64,000 bases of DNA from Ceratotherium simum simum (GCF_000283155.1 NW_004454239.1:5729636-5793635), one strand, 5' to 3'. Numbered from the stretch's first letter, positions 23,650 through 34,272 are shown. Made by a program: numbers and translations. Notes: generated by a model from the sequence alone, not told the origin.

Positions 23650-23926
23650 ATTGCCAGATGAAATATTGGATGTCTGGTTAAATTTGAATTTCAAATAACT
23701 AATCATTTTTTAGTATAAATATGTCTCAAATATACATAGTACTAGTAATACTAAAAATTATTTTCTCAGTATATTATTTTAGGATTTAGTATATAGTAAA
23801 CTTTTTTAGCATAACTGTGTCTCATGCATATTTGGGACATATTTATACTAAAAACGTATTTGTTGTTTATCTGAAATTCAAATTTCACCAGGCAGCCTGA
23901 ATTTTTTATTTGCTACACCTGGCGAT
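23650..23926. repeat. Palindromic non-autonomous DNA transposon relic
   Basis: The left half ('aaatttgaatttcaaataac', 'tttagtataaatatgtctca') is mirrored by the right half ('gggacatatttatactaaaa', 'gtttatctgaaattcaaatt'), giving arms of more than 50 bp. The outer ends ('ttgccagatgaaata' and 'tatttgctacacctggcgat') are also roughly complementary. The layout matches a known type of palindromic MER element in mammals. The family name was not confirmed. Confidence 0.65.
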
Positions 23927-24539
23927 GCTAACCTGCATGCTTGAGACACCTTGAACCTATCCCTCCAGGCTGCTTGGATGGACTCTCTTTGCACAGCTTG
24001 TGGCTGTCTCTTTAGAAGCAGGAGGGAAGCTATTCTGAAATTTGGTTGCCTCTGCACAGACGCTTAACCTGGCCCATGTTGCTAATCAAAGATCTCATTG
24101 GACTTTTGTCACCTGGGTGAATTTCTGCTCCATGCATCCCTATTCCTGTAGGATAAAAGAAGGGACCTTGTAGAATGCCTGTGCTAATGTTCCCTCTGTA
24201 TCCCCGTACCCCCAGCATCCAGAAAGATCCCAAGGACATTGAATCTGCTCACCCGGCACCCAGGCAGAGCTCTGTCCAGGAGTTTGAGGTCTGCTCTCTT
24301 TCCCAGGGGGCTTGCCTGGAAGGGGAGGGTGGTAGCCACCTTCTCACCCTACTCTGCAGGGCAAGGCTGTGCTCTCTCTTCCCTCCACCTCACCCATACC
24401 TGGCATCACAGCCCCACTGACCCACTTTTGGCACAGGCTGAGCTGTAGGGAAAGGTCCCGATGGATGCACACTGGCGTTTCAGCCACGATTGTCTCTGGC
24501 AAGTGGGATCCAGGGTGCGTGGAGAAACATTTGCCTTTA
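23927..24539. other. Unique sequence, nothing recognised
   Basis: Single-copy-looking DNA without identifiable repeats. Confidence 0.4.
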
Positions 24540-24880
24540 TTATTTTGTTTCCTCCCATATTGTTTGAATTTGTTGCAAAAAGCGTGTATTATTTCAAGAG
24601 TATATAAACACCAACGATGATGAAGAGGAAATAAAATGTGCTGGGATCTGGAAATGCTTTTGCCAAATGGCAAACGAGGACACCAAGGGTATCTTGACAA
24701 TCCAAATACATCTCCAAACTTGTACCCACTCCTGGTTGAGGGTGGCGCAATCGTGGTATAAAAACCCAATCATGATGATAAACTCACACAGTGGACCCAA
24801 TTCCTCTTTGCAAGGATTTGAGTTCCTCACATTTGGGTTGGAGGGAATAAAACCCGGAGTTCGGGGCTGTTCACCAATCC
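24540..24880. promoter_or_regulatory. Candidate conserved non-coding element (unverified)
   Basis: AT-rich and repeat-free, with retained CpGs and the near-palindrome 'tttgccaaatggcaaa' at 24659-24674 (7-bp arms, 2-bp centre). A frame of 158 residues starting at 24667 has no domain and is not convincing. Confidence 0.35.
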
Positions 24881-25199
24881 AAAATGAGATGCCTGGAGTG
24901 TCTGCCTCCAGCCTGCTCTTTCCTGCCTCGGGACTCTTTCTTGGCAGGGTGTCTCGGTGCCAAGTGGGCAGAGGCAGAGCCGCGTCCGGCCGGACTCAAC
25001 CAGGGTGCGCCCTGCAGGTTACGCTGTATCAACATGCGGCCCTTCCCCTCGGGTCAGGCTTGGCCGTGCTCCACGCCCAGCCCATCACAGAAGGTCCTGG
25101 ATGCAAACAGATGTCCAAGACTGAGGCCCACTGTCCCCACTAGTGTCCCCCCGGCCGCTGCCGGCTTCTCCCAGGCGGGAGAAGGGAGGTGGTCTTGAG
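24881..25199. other. GC-rich unique sequence
   Basis: No repeat, exon or motif recognised. Confidence 0.4.
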
Positions 25200-25500
25200 A
25201 ACACACATCATATTTCTGACGCAAGGCTCCAATCACGAGAAGCAGTGATGGCGCCTGCAAACGGATCGATTTGTTTTTTTCTCCATAGACCCGTGTGCCG
25301 TTTGTAGGTAGAGGGGGAGAAAGCCTGCGAACAGAGTGGAATCTACTTCTTAGAAGCCTGGGTTATCAAACTCATTAATCTACATGTCAAGAGGCTAGGA
25401 ATGAATAATTGTGTGTGGAATTTATCTGCCAACATGATAGCTACTTTTCAGCTTTCTCCTCAGAGCTCCTTCATCGTGAGCCCTCATTATTCGCTTTGTC
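25200..25500. promoter_or_regulatory. Candidate conserved non-coding element (unverified)
   Basis: Repeat-free. Contains 'aaacggatcgatttg', 'tcattaatctacatgtc' and 'aggaatgaataattgtg', that is, homeodomain-like cores with retained CpGs. Confidence 0.3.
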
Positions 25501-26219
25501 TTCTCCACCCGAGCCTGCTAGGCAGTGGAGGATCGTCCCTCGGCCCCTCTGAGGACGGTTGCTGTGACACGCGACACGGCCCGGTCCTGCTGCTCTCCCC
25601 GGCCCACGTGGAGAGGCGCGGCCTTATTAGTGCCACACAGTGGCCTCCACATCAGAATGGTGGCTAATTAGAAACAGACGCAACACCCTCCCCCTGCCTC
25701 CCCTGCCTTGCAGGGTCTCCCTTTCTGATTTAGTGGAAAGCTACCACCTGAGTAGGGGCAGGTGGCAGGGTGTTCTTGGCATCCTCTCTGTCCTTTGCCC
25801 CTGTTAGAGCTGAGTGGTTTGGGTGGGGGACACTGGGGTCGGTGGGCAGGCCAGGGTGGGGTTCCTGGATCCCCCGACTCTGGGTGGAGGCTGGCCCCTT
25901 AACCCCCACCAGATGGGTAAACAGTCACAGACACACAGCAGGGGTGAGGCGGGGACCTCTCGGAGCTGAGTGGGCAGAGAGAACAACAGGCTGGCTCTAG
26001 GCTTTAAGACCATGTGGCTGATGCGTCTGCAAGTTAGAGGGGGTGATGAGGCCCGAGTGCCAGGCCTCCCGGGGCCCCTCTCCAGCAGGGAAGCTGCAGG
26101 GGGACAAGGTAGGGGAGCCGTCTTTGCCTCGCCCTGTCGTGGGGGGCATCCACTCAGTACTTTCCACAGCGACCCCCTTGCCAGGAGCATCCCCGGGCAG
26201 CCTCTGCCTTGTCAGCTGC
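25501..26219. other. GC-rich unique sequence
   Basis: Short frames on both strands overlap. No repeat or exon recognised. Confidence 0.4.
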
Positions 26220-26610
26220 ATTTATGATGTGCTTATAATTAAATGTCCGCGAAGCTCGCAGTGTGCTGACCACAGAGGGGCCATAAGCAGTAAGATAAAT
26301 GAGACCGGGAGACGTAATATTGCTTCACTTGTGGGCTTCGGCTGATGTTAAAGATTGTCAGTGATAATTATTAATATGTGACCTGGTTGAGTCTTTACGT
26401 GAACAATCACAATTTTAATAAAGCGGTAAACTCCGTGGTCGCTGTGTCCACACATCCCGCCTCTGACACGCTCACTTTTCACGTGTGAATTTCAGAAGAG
26501 CCCTCCTTTCCTGTGCTGTGCAGGGGATATAATAACCCATTAATGGAAGCTTCTGCCCAAATGCAATTGATGCAAAGTCTGGCAATGACAGTAAGTCCAA
26601 ACGGGGCCTT
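26220..26610. promoter_or_regulatory. Candidate conserved non-coding element (unverified)
   Basis: AT-rich and repeat-free with retained CpGs ('tccgcgaagctcgc', 'gagacgtaatat'). Motifs include 'gtgcttataattaaatg', 'cagtgataattattaatatg' and 'gggccataagcagtaagata'. This is the densest cluster of homeodomain/HOX-like cores in the window. The 3' part overlaps a 198-residue antisense frame (26472-27068) with no domain. Confidence 0.4.
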
Positions 26611-27069
26611 TTCGGCGCTTTCACTTCCTTCCCGAGGGGACGACAGGCAGTGAAGGCCGGGTGAGGAGGGCGGGGTGAGGCGTCGCCAGCAGCGGGTACA
26701 GCTGGTTCGTTCTGCCTAGCCAGGCCCAGGGCCTCGGGGCCTCTGCTCCCGCCTGCTGCTTGCACTGGGGTGTTGGTGTAGCAGACACCATTGGTGCTCT
26801 GTCCAGACCTCTCCCATCTTTTTCTAGCTTCTCCACACTTTGCTCTCTGCTCCCCGTGCACCATCTTTATCAGAGGGCTGCCTTTTCGGACTGAAGCCAC
26901 CTGAGCTGTAAGGAGAACCCGAACAGCCTGGGGGAATTCTGTCTTTCTTAGCACCCAGTGTGGCCCACGACCAAGCACTGTTGGTGTAGGAGAAAGACCC
27001 AGCTCCTTTGCTGGGAGAGGCAGGACAAACTTGAAGCATAAGTTATGCTTCAGGAAATGCTGGTCCAAG
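26611..27069. other. Unique sequence at the edge of the L1-rich block
   Basis: Mostly covered by an antisense open frame (26472-27068). No homology was recognised and the frame is treated as incidental. Composition changes sharply at about 27060. Confidence 0.4.
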
Positions 27070-27662
27070 TAATTGAGACAATGTTTGAAAAACTAAATCA
27101 AAATGTTAAAAATTAACTTTTGAAGACAAGTTGTATTATGCAAAAATTAATAATAACCCAAGAATAAAATGCTAGTTTATTTAATAAGTGTCTAAGCAGT
27201 AGTTGGAGAAGAAATAGTAGCATGGGGTCTGGAGGAAGAGAATAAAAAGGTATTAACTACAATGTGTTAAAAAAGATAACCAAAAGATGCAATTTCTTTT
27301 CTGACTTTAAAAATTGGAAAAATATAGGAGTTAAATATAGGGATTAAATAATACTTTTGAAATTCCTAAAACCATGTATTACTTGAATTCTAAACTGGAT
27401 CACCATTTATTGAATACAATCACAAAGAAAACTGATTTCATAGATCAAGGATAGGGCAGAAAAGAAAACACTAAAAAGCAAAAAAAGAAGGCAAAACCGA
27501 AATCTACAAGGTGTATCAGGCAAAACAAACCAAGAAAATATGGGGCCAGAATATTGTCATCAGACCAAGCAGAATTCAGGGTAAAACAGTTACAGCAGAG
27601 AAACAATTTTATTGATGAAGGGCATATACTTTACACTGAAGCTCTAACTATTACCTGTATAT

Positions 27663-27800
27663 TTATTCTTACATTTGTTCAATAAATACTGGGCCAAGGG
27701 CTGGTAATCCAATGTTAAACAAGGCAGATGTGATTCCTGTCTTGTTGGGCTTACAGTCTAGTAGGCTGAACTAGTCCTGGATCCTAATACACTGCCTAAC
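27663..27800 (-). repeat. L2-like 3' end, antisense, inside L1
   Basis: 'ttgttcaataaatactgggc', 'caaggcagatgtgattcctg' and 'ttgggcttacagtctagta' match the antisense L2 terminus. The sequence on both sides continues as L1, so this is an insert or a misread diverged stretch. Confidence 0.5.
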
Positions 27801-28206
27801 ATTACAGTGAAATATAGTAAGCAAATTGTTAGGAGTACAGAAGAAATGGAGAGATTCACAGTTGTACTAAAAAAACTTTAAGACATCTCTTTTGGTATTT
27901 GGCAAATCTTGTAGGCAAAGATTCTAATTATCTAGATGTTTTCAAATAATAAAGTTGTTTCTTAAATTGAGATGTTTCTTAAAATGAGAGATTATATTAG
28001 ATCCCATAAAATACACAGTACATACTGGCTATAAGAAAGAATGACTACATGCCAACAATCAAAAAGCAGATAGATATCATATTTTACAAAAAGAACAAAA
28101 AATGGTAACTAAAAATCTTAATTAGTAATTAAAAAAAATTATTAAAACATCTCTGAAATAACTCTTAGGTCAAAGAAGAAATCAAAGCTATATTTAGAGA
28201 CCAGTT

Positions 28207-28225
28207 AGAAAATAATGACAATGAG
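28207..28225 (+). repeat. Target-site duplication, left copy
   Basis: The 19-base sequence 'agaaaataatgacaatgag' is repeated exactly at 28596-28614 and brackets the ERE SINE. Confidence 0.97.
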
Positions 28226-28285
28226 GGGCTGGCCCCATGGTGTAGCAGTTAAGTGCATGTGCTCCGCTGCTGGCGGCCTGGGTTT

Positions 28286-28331
28286 GGATCCCGGGCACGC
28301 ACTGACGCGGATCCCGGGCACGCACTGACGC
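28286..28331 (+). repeat. 23-bp tandem duplication inside the SINE
   Basis: Two exact, adjacent copies of a 23-bp unit starting 'ggatcccgggcacg' and ending 'actgacgc'. Other ERE copies in the window have only one. Confidence 0.95.
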
Positions 28332-28478
28332 ACCGCTTGTCAGGCCATGCTGTGGTGGCATCCCATATAAAGTAGAGGAAGATGGGCACAGATGTTAGCC
28401 CATGGCCAGTCTTCCTCAGCAAAAAGAGGAGGATTGACATGGATGTTAGCTCAGGGCTGTTCTTCCTCACAAAAAAAA

Positions 28479-28578
28479 NNNNNNNNNNNNNNNNNNNNNN
28501 NNNNNNNNNNNNNNNNNNNNNNNNNNNNNNNNNNNNNNNNNNNNNNNNNNNNNNNNNNNNNNNNNNNNNNNNNNNNNN
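28479..28578. other. Assembly gap (100 Ns)
   Basis: Exactly 100 consecutive Ns flanked on both sides by poly(A). The round length suggests a placeholder for a gap of unknown size. Frames crossing it are meaningless. Confidence 0.98.
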
Positions 28579-28595
28579 AAAAAAAAAAAAAAAAA

Positions 28596-28614
28596 AGAAA
28601 ATAATGACAATGAG
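28596..28614 (+). repeat. Target-site duplication, right copy
   Basis: Exact second copy of the 19-base sequence at 28207-28225. L1 sequence continues on its far side. Confidence 0.97.
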
Positions 28615-29273
28615 AATACCATATACCAAAACTCATGGTGTTTGGTCAAAGCTGTACTCAGAGGAAAATACATAGCCTTAAATACCAACATTATTAACAT
28701 ACAATAAAAATAAATAAATAAAGCATTCAACTGACAATAAATTAGAAAGAAAATAACAAAATAAACCTAGGAAGATATTGATAAAATCAAAACATTAAGT
28801 TAGTGAATCAGAAAACAGACAGTAGATTGTCAAATATAAGAATAAAAAATGAACACTAACTACATCTATATCTATGCTTTATAGGTATAATTGATATACA
28901 AAAATTGCACACATTTAATATATATATCTTGATGAGATTGGACATATACATATACCCGTGATACCATCACCACTATGAAGGTATTAAACATATATATTGC
29001 CTCCAGAAATTTTCTTGTGTTCATGTGTGTTTGTGTGTGTTTGGTGGTAAGAACACTTAAGTGAGATCTAGCCTCTCAATATATTTTAAAACACACAATA
29101 CAGTACTGTTAACTATAGATACTGTGTTGTCCAGTAGACCGTTAGAAGTTATATATCTTGTATTACTGAGAATTTATAACTGTTGAACAACAATCTCCAT
29201 TTTCCCCTTCCTCCAGCCTCTGGCAACCACCATTATATTCTCTGCTTCTATGAGTTTGACGATTTTAGATACC

Positions 29274-29465
29274 TCATGTAAGTGGAAGCACGTAGTATTT
29301 GTCCTCCTGTGACTGGCATATTTCACTTAGCACAATGTCTTCTAGGTTCATCCATGTTGTCATAAATGGAAAGATTTCTTTCTTCTTAAAGGCTGAATAA
29401 TATTCTATTGTATGTATATACCACATTATCCATTCATCTGTTGGTGGGCATTTGTGTTGTTTCAT
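29274..29465 (-). pseudogene. LINE-1 ORF2 C-terminal remnant
   Basis: The 63-residue - strand frame holds the familiar ORF2 tail motifs DEWI...[12 protein letters not shown] and a TWMNLEDIVLSE-like segment. It lacks everything upstream and ends in a degraded stretch. It belongs to the inverted L1 and is not a gene. Confidence 0.85.
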
Positions 29466-29689
29466 ATCTTGGCTACTGTGAATAATGCTGCAATGAACAC
29501 GGGGATGGAGATATCTCTTCGAGATTTGGATTTCATTTCCTTTGGATATATACCCAGAAGTGGGATTGCTGGGTCATATGGTAGTTCTATTTTTAATATT
29601 TTGTGGAATCTCCTCTTTTCCATAGTGGCTGCACCACTCTACTTTCCCACCAACAGTGTGTAAGGGTTTCAATTTCTCCACATCCTTGA

Positions 29690-29690
29690 C

Positions 29691-29725
<35 letters not shown>

Positions 29726-29740
29726 ATATATATATATACA
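29690..29740 (+). repeat. (CA)n-(TA)n compound microsatellite
   Basis: A CA run to 29723 is followed by a TA run to about 29739, inside the antisense L1 at a position where related L1s have short T/A-rich sequence. Confidence 0.95.
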
Positions 29741-31503
29741 CAAATATTTGAGAATAGCCATCCTAATAGGTGTGAAGTGATATCTTGTGATATCGATCTC
29801 CATTTTCCTGTTGATTAGTGATGAGTGCCTTTTCATATACCCCATGGCCATATTTGTATGTCTTCTTTGAAGAAATGCCTATTCAAGATTTTTGCCTATT
29901 TTTTAGTCGGATTATTTGTTTTTGTTTTTTATTTTTTTGCTATTGAGTTGTAGGAGATTCTTATATATTTTGGATATTAACCTCCTACCAGATAGATGGT
30001 TTGCAAATTTTTTCTCCTATTCTGTAGGTTACCTTTTCACTTTGTTGATTTTTTCCTTTGCTGTGCAGAAGTTTTTTAGTTTGATGTAGTCCCATTTGTC
30101 TATTTTTGGTTTTGTTGCCTGTGCTTTAATTTCAAATCCAAGAAATCATTGCTGAGATCAATGTCAAGAAGGTTTTCCCCTATGTTTTCTTCAAGGAATT
30201 TTGTAGTTTCAGGTCTTACATTTAAGTCTTTAATCTGTTTTGAGTTGATTTTTGTGTGTGGTTAGAAAAAGGGTCCAATTTCATTCTTTTGGATGTGGAT
30301 ATCCAATTTTTCTAGCACCATTAGTTGAACAGACTATCCTTTCTCCATTGTGTTTTCTTGGCACCTCTGTCGAAGATCAGTTGATTGTATATGTGTGGGT
30401 TTATTTCTGGGTTTTCTATTCTTTTCCATTGGTCTATATATCTGTCTTTATGCCGGTACCATTTTGTTTTAATTACTGTAACTTTGTATAATGTATTTTC
30501 AAATCAGGAAGTGTGGTGTCTCCAGCATTACAGGCCAATATCCATAATGAATATAGATGCAACATTCCTTAACAAAATTCTAGCAAACCAAATTCAACAG
30601 CACATTAAAAGGATCACATATTACGATCAAGTGGGGTTTATTCCTGGGATGTGGGATGGTTCAACATATGCAAATCAATCAACGTGATACACCACATTAA
30701 CAGAATGAAGTGTAAAATTTATGTCATCATCTCAATAGATGCAGAAAAATCATTTGGCAAAATTCAGCACCTTTTCACGATAAAAAACACTCAACAAATT
30801 TAGTATAGTAGGACTGTACCTCAACATAATAAAGGCCAGATATGACAAGCCCACAGCTAACGTCATACTCAACAGTGAAAAATTGAAAGCTTTTCTTCTA
30901 AGATCAGAAACAAGACAAGGTTTCCTACTCTTGTCACTTCTATTCAACATGTACTAGAAGTCCTAGCTGAGCAATTAAGCCAGAAAAAGAAATAAAAGGC
31001 ATCTAAATCAGAAAGGAAGAAGAAAAAGTGTCCCTGTTTGCAGATGATATGATCGTATATATAGAAAACCCTAAAGACTGTACAAAAACTGTTAGACCTA
31101 ATAAACGAATTCAGCAAAGTTATAGGGTAAAAAATCAACATACAAAAATCAGTTACATTTCTGTACACTAAAAATGAACTATCTGAAAAGGAAATGAAGA
31201 AGATAATCCTATTTACAATAGCATCAAAGGATAAAATATTTAGAAATAAACTTCACCATTGAAAACTATAGATCACTGATGAAAGAAATTAAAGCAGATA
31301 CAAATAAATGGAAAGACGTCCAATGTTCATGGATTGGAAGAATTAACATTGTTCAAAGGTCCACTCTGCCCAAAGAGATCTACAGATTCAATGCAATCTC
31401 TCTAAAAACTCCAATGGCATTTTTTACAGAAATAGTAAAACAATCCTAAAACTCATGTGGAACCACAAATACCCCAAATAGCCAAAACAATTGTGAGAAA
31501 GAA

Positions 31504-32689
31504 GAACACTAAACTTACATTAAAAAATCATATACTTTGACCAATAAGGCCTTTTTCCAGTATTGTAAGGATGATAGCAAATTAAGAAATATATAATTAA
31601 AAATTTGTCACATCTGTAGGTCATTGGAGAAAAATATGTAATCATATGCCAAGAAGATATTTGATAAAGTTCAACATCCAGTACTGCCAAAGCTTATGAT
31701 TAAAATAGAAATAGAATGATAATTCATTGCATTAATGGTTCTCAATCAGGGATAATTTGGCACCCAGGAGATGTTTAACAATGTCTGGATATATTTTCCA
31801 TTGTTATGATTTGGGGGTTGTGCTACTAGTATCTAGTGGCTATAGGTCAGGGTTGCTATTAAAAACCCTACAATGCACAGGACAGCCTCCCCTTTCCCCT
31901 AACAAAGAATTATACAGCTCAAAATATCAGTAGTGCCAAGGTTGAGAAATCCTGGTTTACATGACAAAAATTATCTGAAAATGACGACCTATACTGTACA
32001 CAAAACAGAAAACATAGAGGAATTCTTGTTATAGTAATAAAACAAAGTCTAAAATAATTACACCATGACCATTATTGTCAAAGTAATAAAAAGAAATGGG
32101 AAATAAATATTGGAATCATCAAATCAAAGTTATTGCTATTTTATGATAACATAAAAAAACTCAAGAACATCATTTAAAATACTCCTATACCATATGAAGG
32201 AGTTTAGTAATATGTCCAACTACAAAAGAGATACATAGAAGTTAATAGATGTTCTATATATTAAACCAGTAATAACAGAGATAAAAGGGAAAGAAAAATA
32301 TTCTATTTATATAGATGACACAAAATAGAAAATATTAAAAAAAAAATTAAGAAGTGGGCCAGACACATGAAAGAAATAAAAATTTCCTGAGGCTCGTGTA
32401 ACAAAACATAGAGATTTCCCCAAATTAATTTATAAACAACTCTATTCTAGAAAAATTTTATATTGGATTTTGTTAAGAACTTTACAAAATAAATCTAAAG
32501 TTAATATGGGTGAATGAATATGCTAGAGCAACCAATAATTTATCTATGTGATAGCAAATTAACTTATAAAGACACAACAGACAAAAGTGTGATACTGGCT
32601 CCAAAATAATAAGTTAAATTGATAGAGAGGAAGAGTCAAGAAATAAGTCTAACTGCATTAAAAATTTGTAATGTGATTTAGGTGCCATT
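31504..32689 (+). repeat. Old LINE-1 (L1M/HAL1-like), reverse-transcriptase part, sense
   Basis: Continues the L1 of 27070-28850 after the inverted insertion. 'aagaagatatttgataaag' followed by 'ttcaacatcca' (31650-31680) is the decayed RT core, and 'ttattgctattttatgataa' (32128-32150) is the decayed FADD region. 'gtgatactggctccaaaata' (32590-32610) lies beyond RT. It is split by a MER5A-like element. Confidence 0.6.
31735..31957 (+). mobile_element. MER5A-like hAT DNA transposon relic
   Basis: 'tggttctcaatcagggataa', 'acaatgtctggatatatttt', 'gggggttgtgctactagtat', 'ctacaatgcacaggacagcc' and the terminal 'aggttgagaaatcctg' match MER5A end to end. It encodes no protein and was mobilised by an hAT transposase in trans. 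Confidence 0.9.
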
Positions 32690-34047
32690 TTAAGTCAGAG
32701 CGAGTACATTAAAGAGTTCACAGAGGAATTTGTAGTGTTACAAAAATCCACCAAGATAATGTAACAATTGTGCACCTTGCATACTTAAAAATGTAGCTTT
32801 GGGAAACCTAAAACAAAAACAAATAGAAATATAAAGATAGACTGACAAATCTGCAATCACAACAGGACAAATTTAATACTTCTTAGAGAAATTAAATACT
32901 ATTTCAAGTAGACAAAAGTAATGACACACAGAACTTAAATAATACGATGAACAACCTGGTACTAACAAACGTATAATACACATTCTTTTTAAACATACAT
33001 AAACCTCTCACACAAATGGATAACATATTAAACAACAAAGGAAACATTAGCAAATTCTAAAAAGTAGAGATCATATAGGTTTCATTCACTGACCACTTGA
33101 GAACATAACAACTGAAAGAGAGACGAAATAAATCTCTATACTCACAAATACAAAAACATTTATGAAAAGGCTTGTGTTAATAAGGAAATAAAAAGAGGAA
33201 ATTACAGACTACTTAGAAATACGCAGTGGAGCATTAGATAGTAAAACCTGTGAGACGTGGCCAAAGCAGCAATCAGAGGAAAATTTATGCACTTAAGTGC
33301 GTACATTAGAAATGAGGGAAATTGAAGTCAAATGGACCAAGCATAATATTCAGGATACAAGAAAAAGAACAACAACAACAACAAATCAAACCTCCAGAAA
33401 GTAGAAGAAAGTAACAAAGATAAAAACTGACATTAATGAAATAAATAAGAACAACAAAGCCATTAGAATTGATGAATAAAATCTTCAAATTTGATTAAGA
33501 AAAAAGACAGAGTATAAAAAAACAGCATCATGAATAAGATAAAGGAGTGTAATTACAGACACAGAGAGAATTAAATTTTATAAGATACTTTCTGTATATT
33601 AATAACTTTGAAAAAGTAGCTAAAATGCATGATTTTATAAGAAAATAACCAAAATTAGCTCAAGAAGTCATAGAAAATCTAAATATGCTAATTTCTATTG
33701 CAGAGAATAGAAAGCTAGTTGAAGATATACTCTTATAAAGAACATCAAGCCCAGATGGTTTTACTATTTAGTTCTACCACATGTTCAAGAAATAGATAAT
33801 TCTCATGTTATAAATTGGGAAGATACTCAACTAATTCCATAAGCCTAGTATATTTTTTATATTAAAATCATAACAGAAGTCATTGTATTTAAAAAAATTA
33901 TTTTTTTAATGATAAACAACCATCTTCTCCAAATTTTCTTGTGCATGAGAAGTAGAAGAAAACTTCCATTATCGAGGTAAAGATATCTACCACAAATCTA
34001 TAGCAGTGGTGAAATAATCAGAAATTCTTTCATGCAAAACATGAACA
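32690..34047 (+). repeat. Second old LINE-1, ORF2 5' to mid part, sense
   Basis: 'gtataatacacattcttttt' (32970) and 'agtagagatcatataggttt' (33062) are ORF2 positions upstream of the RT, so a new L1 copy starts here after the previous one had passed the RT. 'gagtgtaattacagac' and 'catcaagcccagatggtttt' (33747) follow. Decayed throughout and interrupted by an ERE1 at 34048. Confidence 0.6.
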
Positions 34048-34260
34048 GGGCCGGCCCCGTGGCTTGGTGGTTAAGTGAGCGCGCTCCACTGCTGGCGACC
34101 CGGGTTCGGATCCCGGGCTCGCACCGACGCGCTGCTTCTCCGGCCATGCTGAGGCCGCGTCCCACATACAGCAACTAGAAGGATGTGCAGCTATGACATA
34201 CAACTATCTACTGGGGCTTTGGGGGAAAAAATAAATAAATAAAATCTTTAAAAAAAAAAA
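34048..34260 (+). repeat. Young ERE1-type SINE with perfect target-site duplication
   Basis: Low-divergence copy: 'gggccggccccgtggcttgg' contains a box-A-like 'tggcttggtgg' (34060-34070), and box-B-like 'ggttcggatcc' lies at 34103-34113, followed by 'gctgaggccgcgtcccacat', 'acaactatctactggggctt' and an AATAAATAA/poly(A) tail. An exact 12-bp target-site duplication 'aaaacatgaaca' lies at 34036-34047 and 34261-34272. It lacks the tandem tail monomers found in longer copies. Confidence 0.96.
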
Positions 34261-34272
34261 AAAACATGAACA

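Larger units (their letters stand above)
28226..28595 (+). repeat. ERE-type SINE interrupted by an assembly gap
   Basis: The head 'gggctggccccatggtgtag' is followed by the box-B-like 'ggtttggatccc', the 'atataaagtagaggaagatg' linker and two tail monomers, then poly(A) that runs into 100 Ns and resumes as A. An internal 23-bp tandem duplication (28286-28308 and 28309-28331) spans the end of box B. The perfect 19-bp target-site duplication shows a young insertion. The true tail length is unknown because of the gap. Confidence 0.95.
27070..28850 (+). repeat. Old LINE-1 (L1M/HAL1-like), ORF2 upstream part, sense
   Basis: Degraded ORF2 runs in sense order: an endonuclease-like stretch at 27540-27660, 'aactttaagacatctctttt' near 27877, 'aggtcaaagaagaaatcaaa' near 28168, 'gctgtactcagaggaaaata' near 28650 and 'gaataaaaaatgaacactaa' near 28840. 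Many stops and indels. It is interrupted by an L2-like piece (27663-27800) and an ERE SINE (28226-28595), and is cut by a later inverted L1 at 28851. Confidence 0.65.
28866..31503 (-). mobile_element. 5'-inverted (twin-primed) LINE-1 insertion
   Basis: From 28866 to about 30524 the - strand carries the L1 3'UTR and ORF2 C-terminal region ending at 'gctggagacaccacacttcc'. At 30524/30525 the orientation flips, and 30525-31503 is ORF2 reverse transcriptase in + orientation, from 'attacaggccaatatcc' through the FADD-coding 'tttgcagatgat' (31037-31048) to 'gagaaagaa'. In intact L1 that end is directly followed by the start of the - segment. Near-identical flanks 'gaacactaactacat' (28851-28865) and 'gaacactaaacttacat' (31504-31520) are the target-site duplication. 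The ORF is broken by stops and indels. Confidence 0.88.

Noticed and set aside
26472..27068. 198-residue frame on the - strand as a possible gene
   Set aside because: No recognisable domain. Part of it overlaps AT-rich sequence that looks regulatory, and the rest is GC-rich with a shadow frame. Coding constraint would need to be shown by codon-level conservation.
28249..28730. Several frames crossing the N run
   Set aside because: They translate SINE sequence and poly(A) and pass through 100 unknown bases, so they have no meaning as proteins.
29274..31168. LINE-1 frames as an active retrotransposon gene
   Set aside because: The element is 5'-inverted, lacks the endonuclease and ORF1, and has multiple stops and indels.
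34048..34130. A tRNA gene at the head of the ERE SINE
   Set aside because: A and B boxes are present because the SINE derives from a tRNA (tRNA-Ser origin is established for this family), but no cloverleaf closes, and the copy has a poly(A) tail and a target-site duplication.
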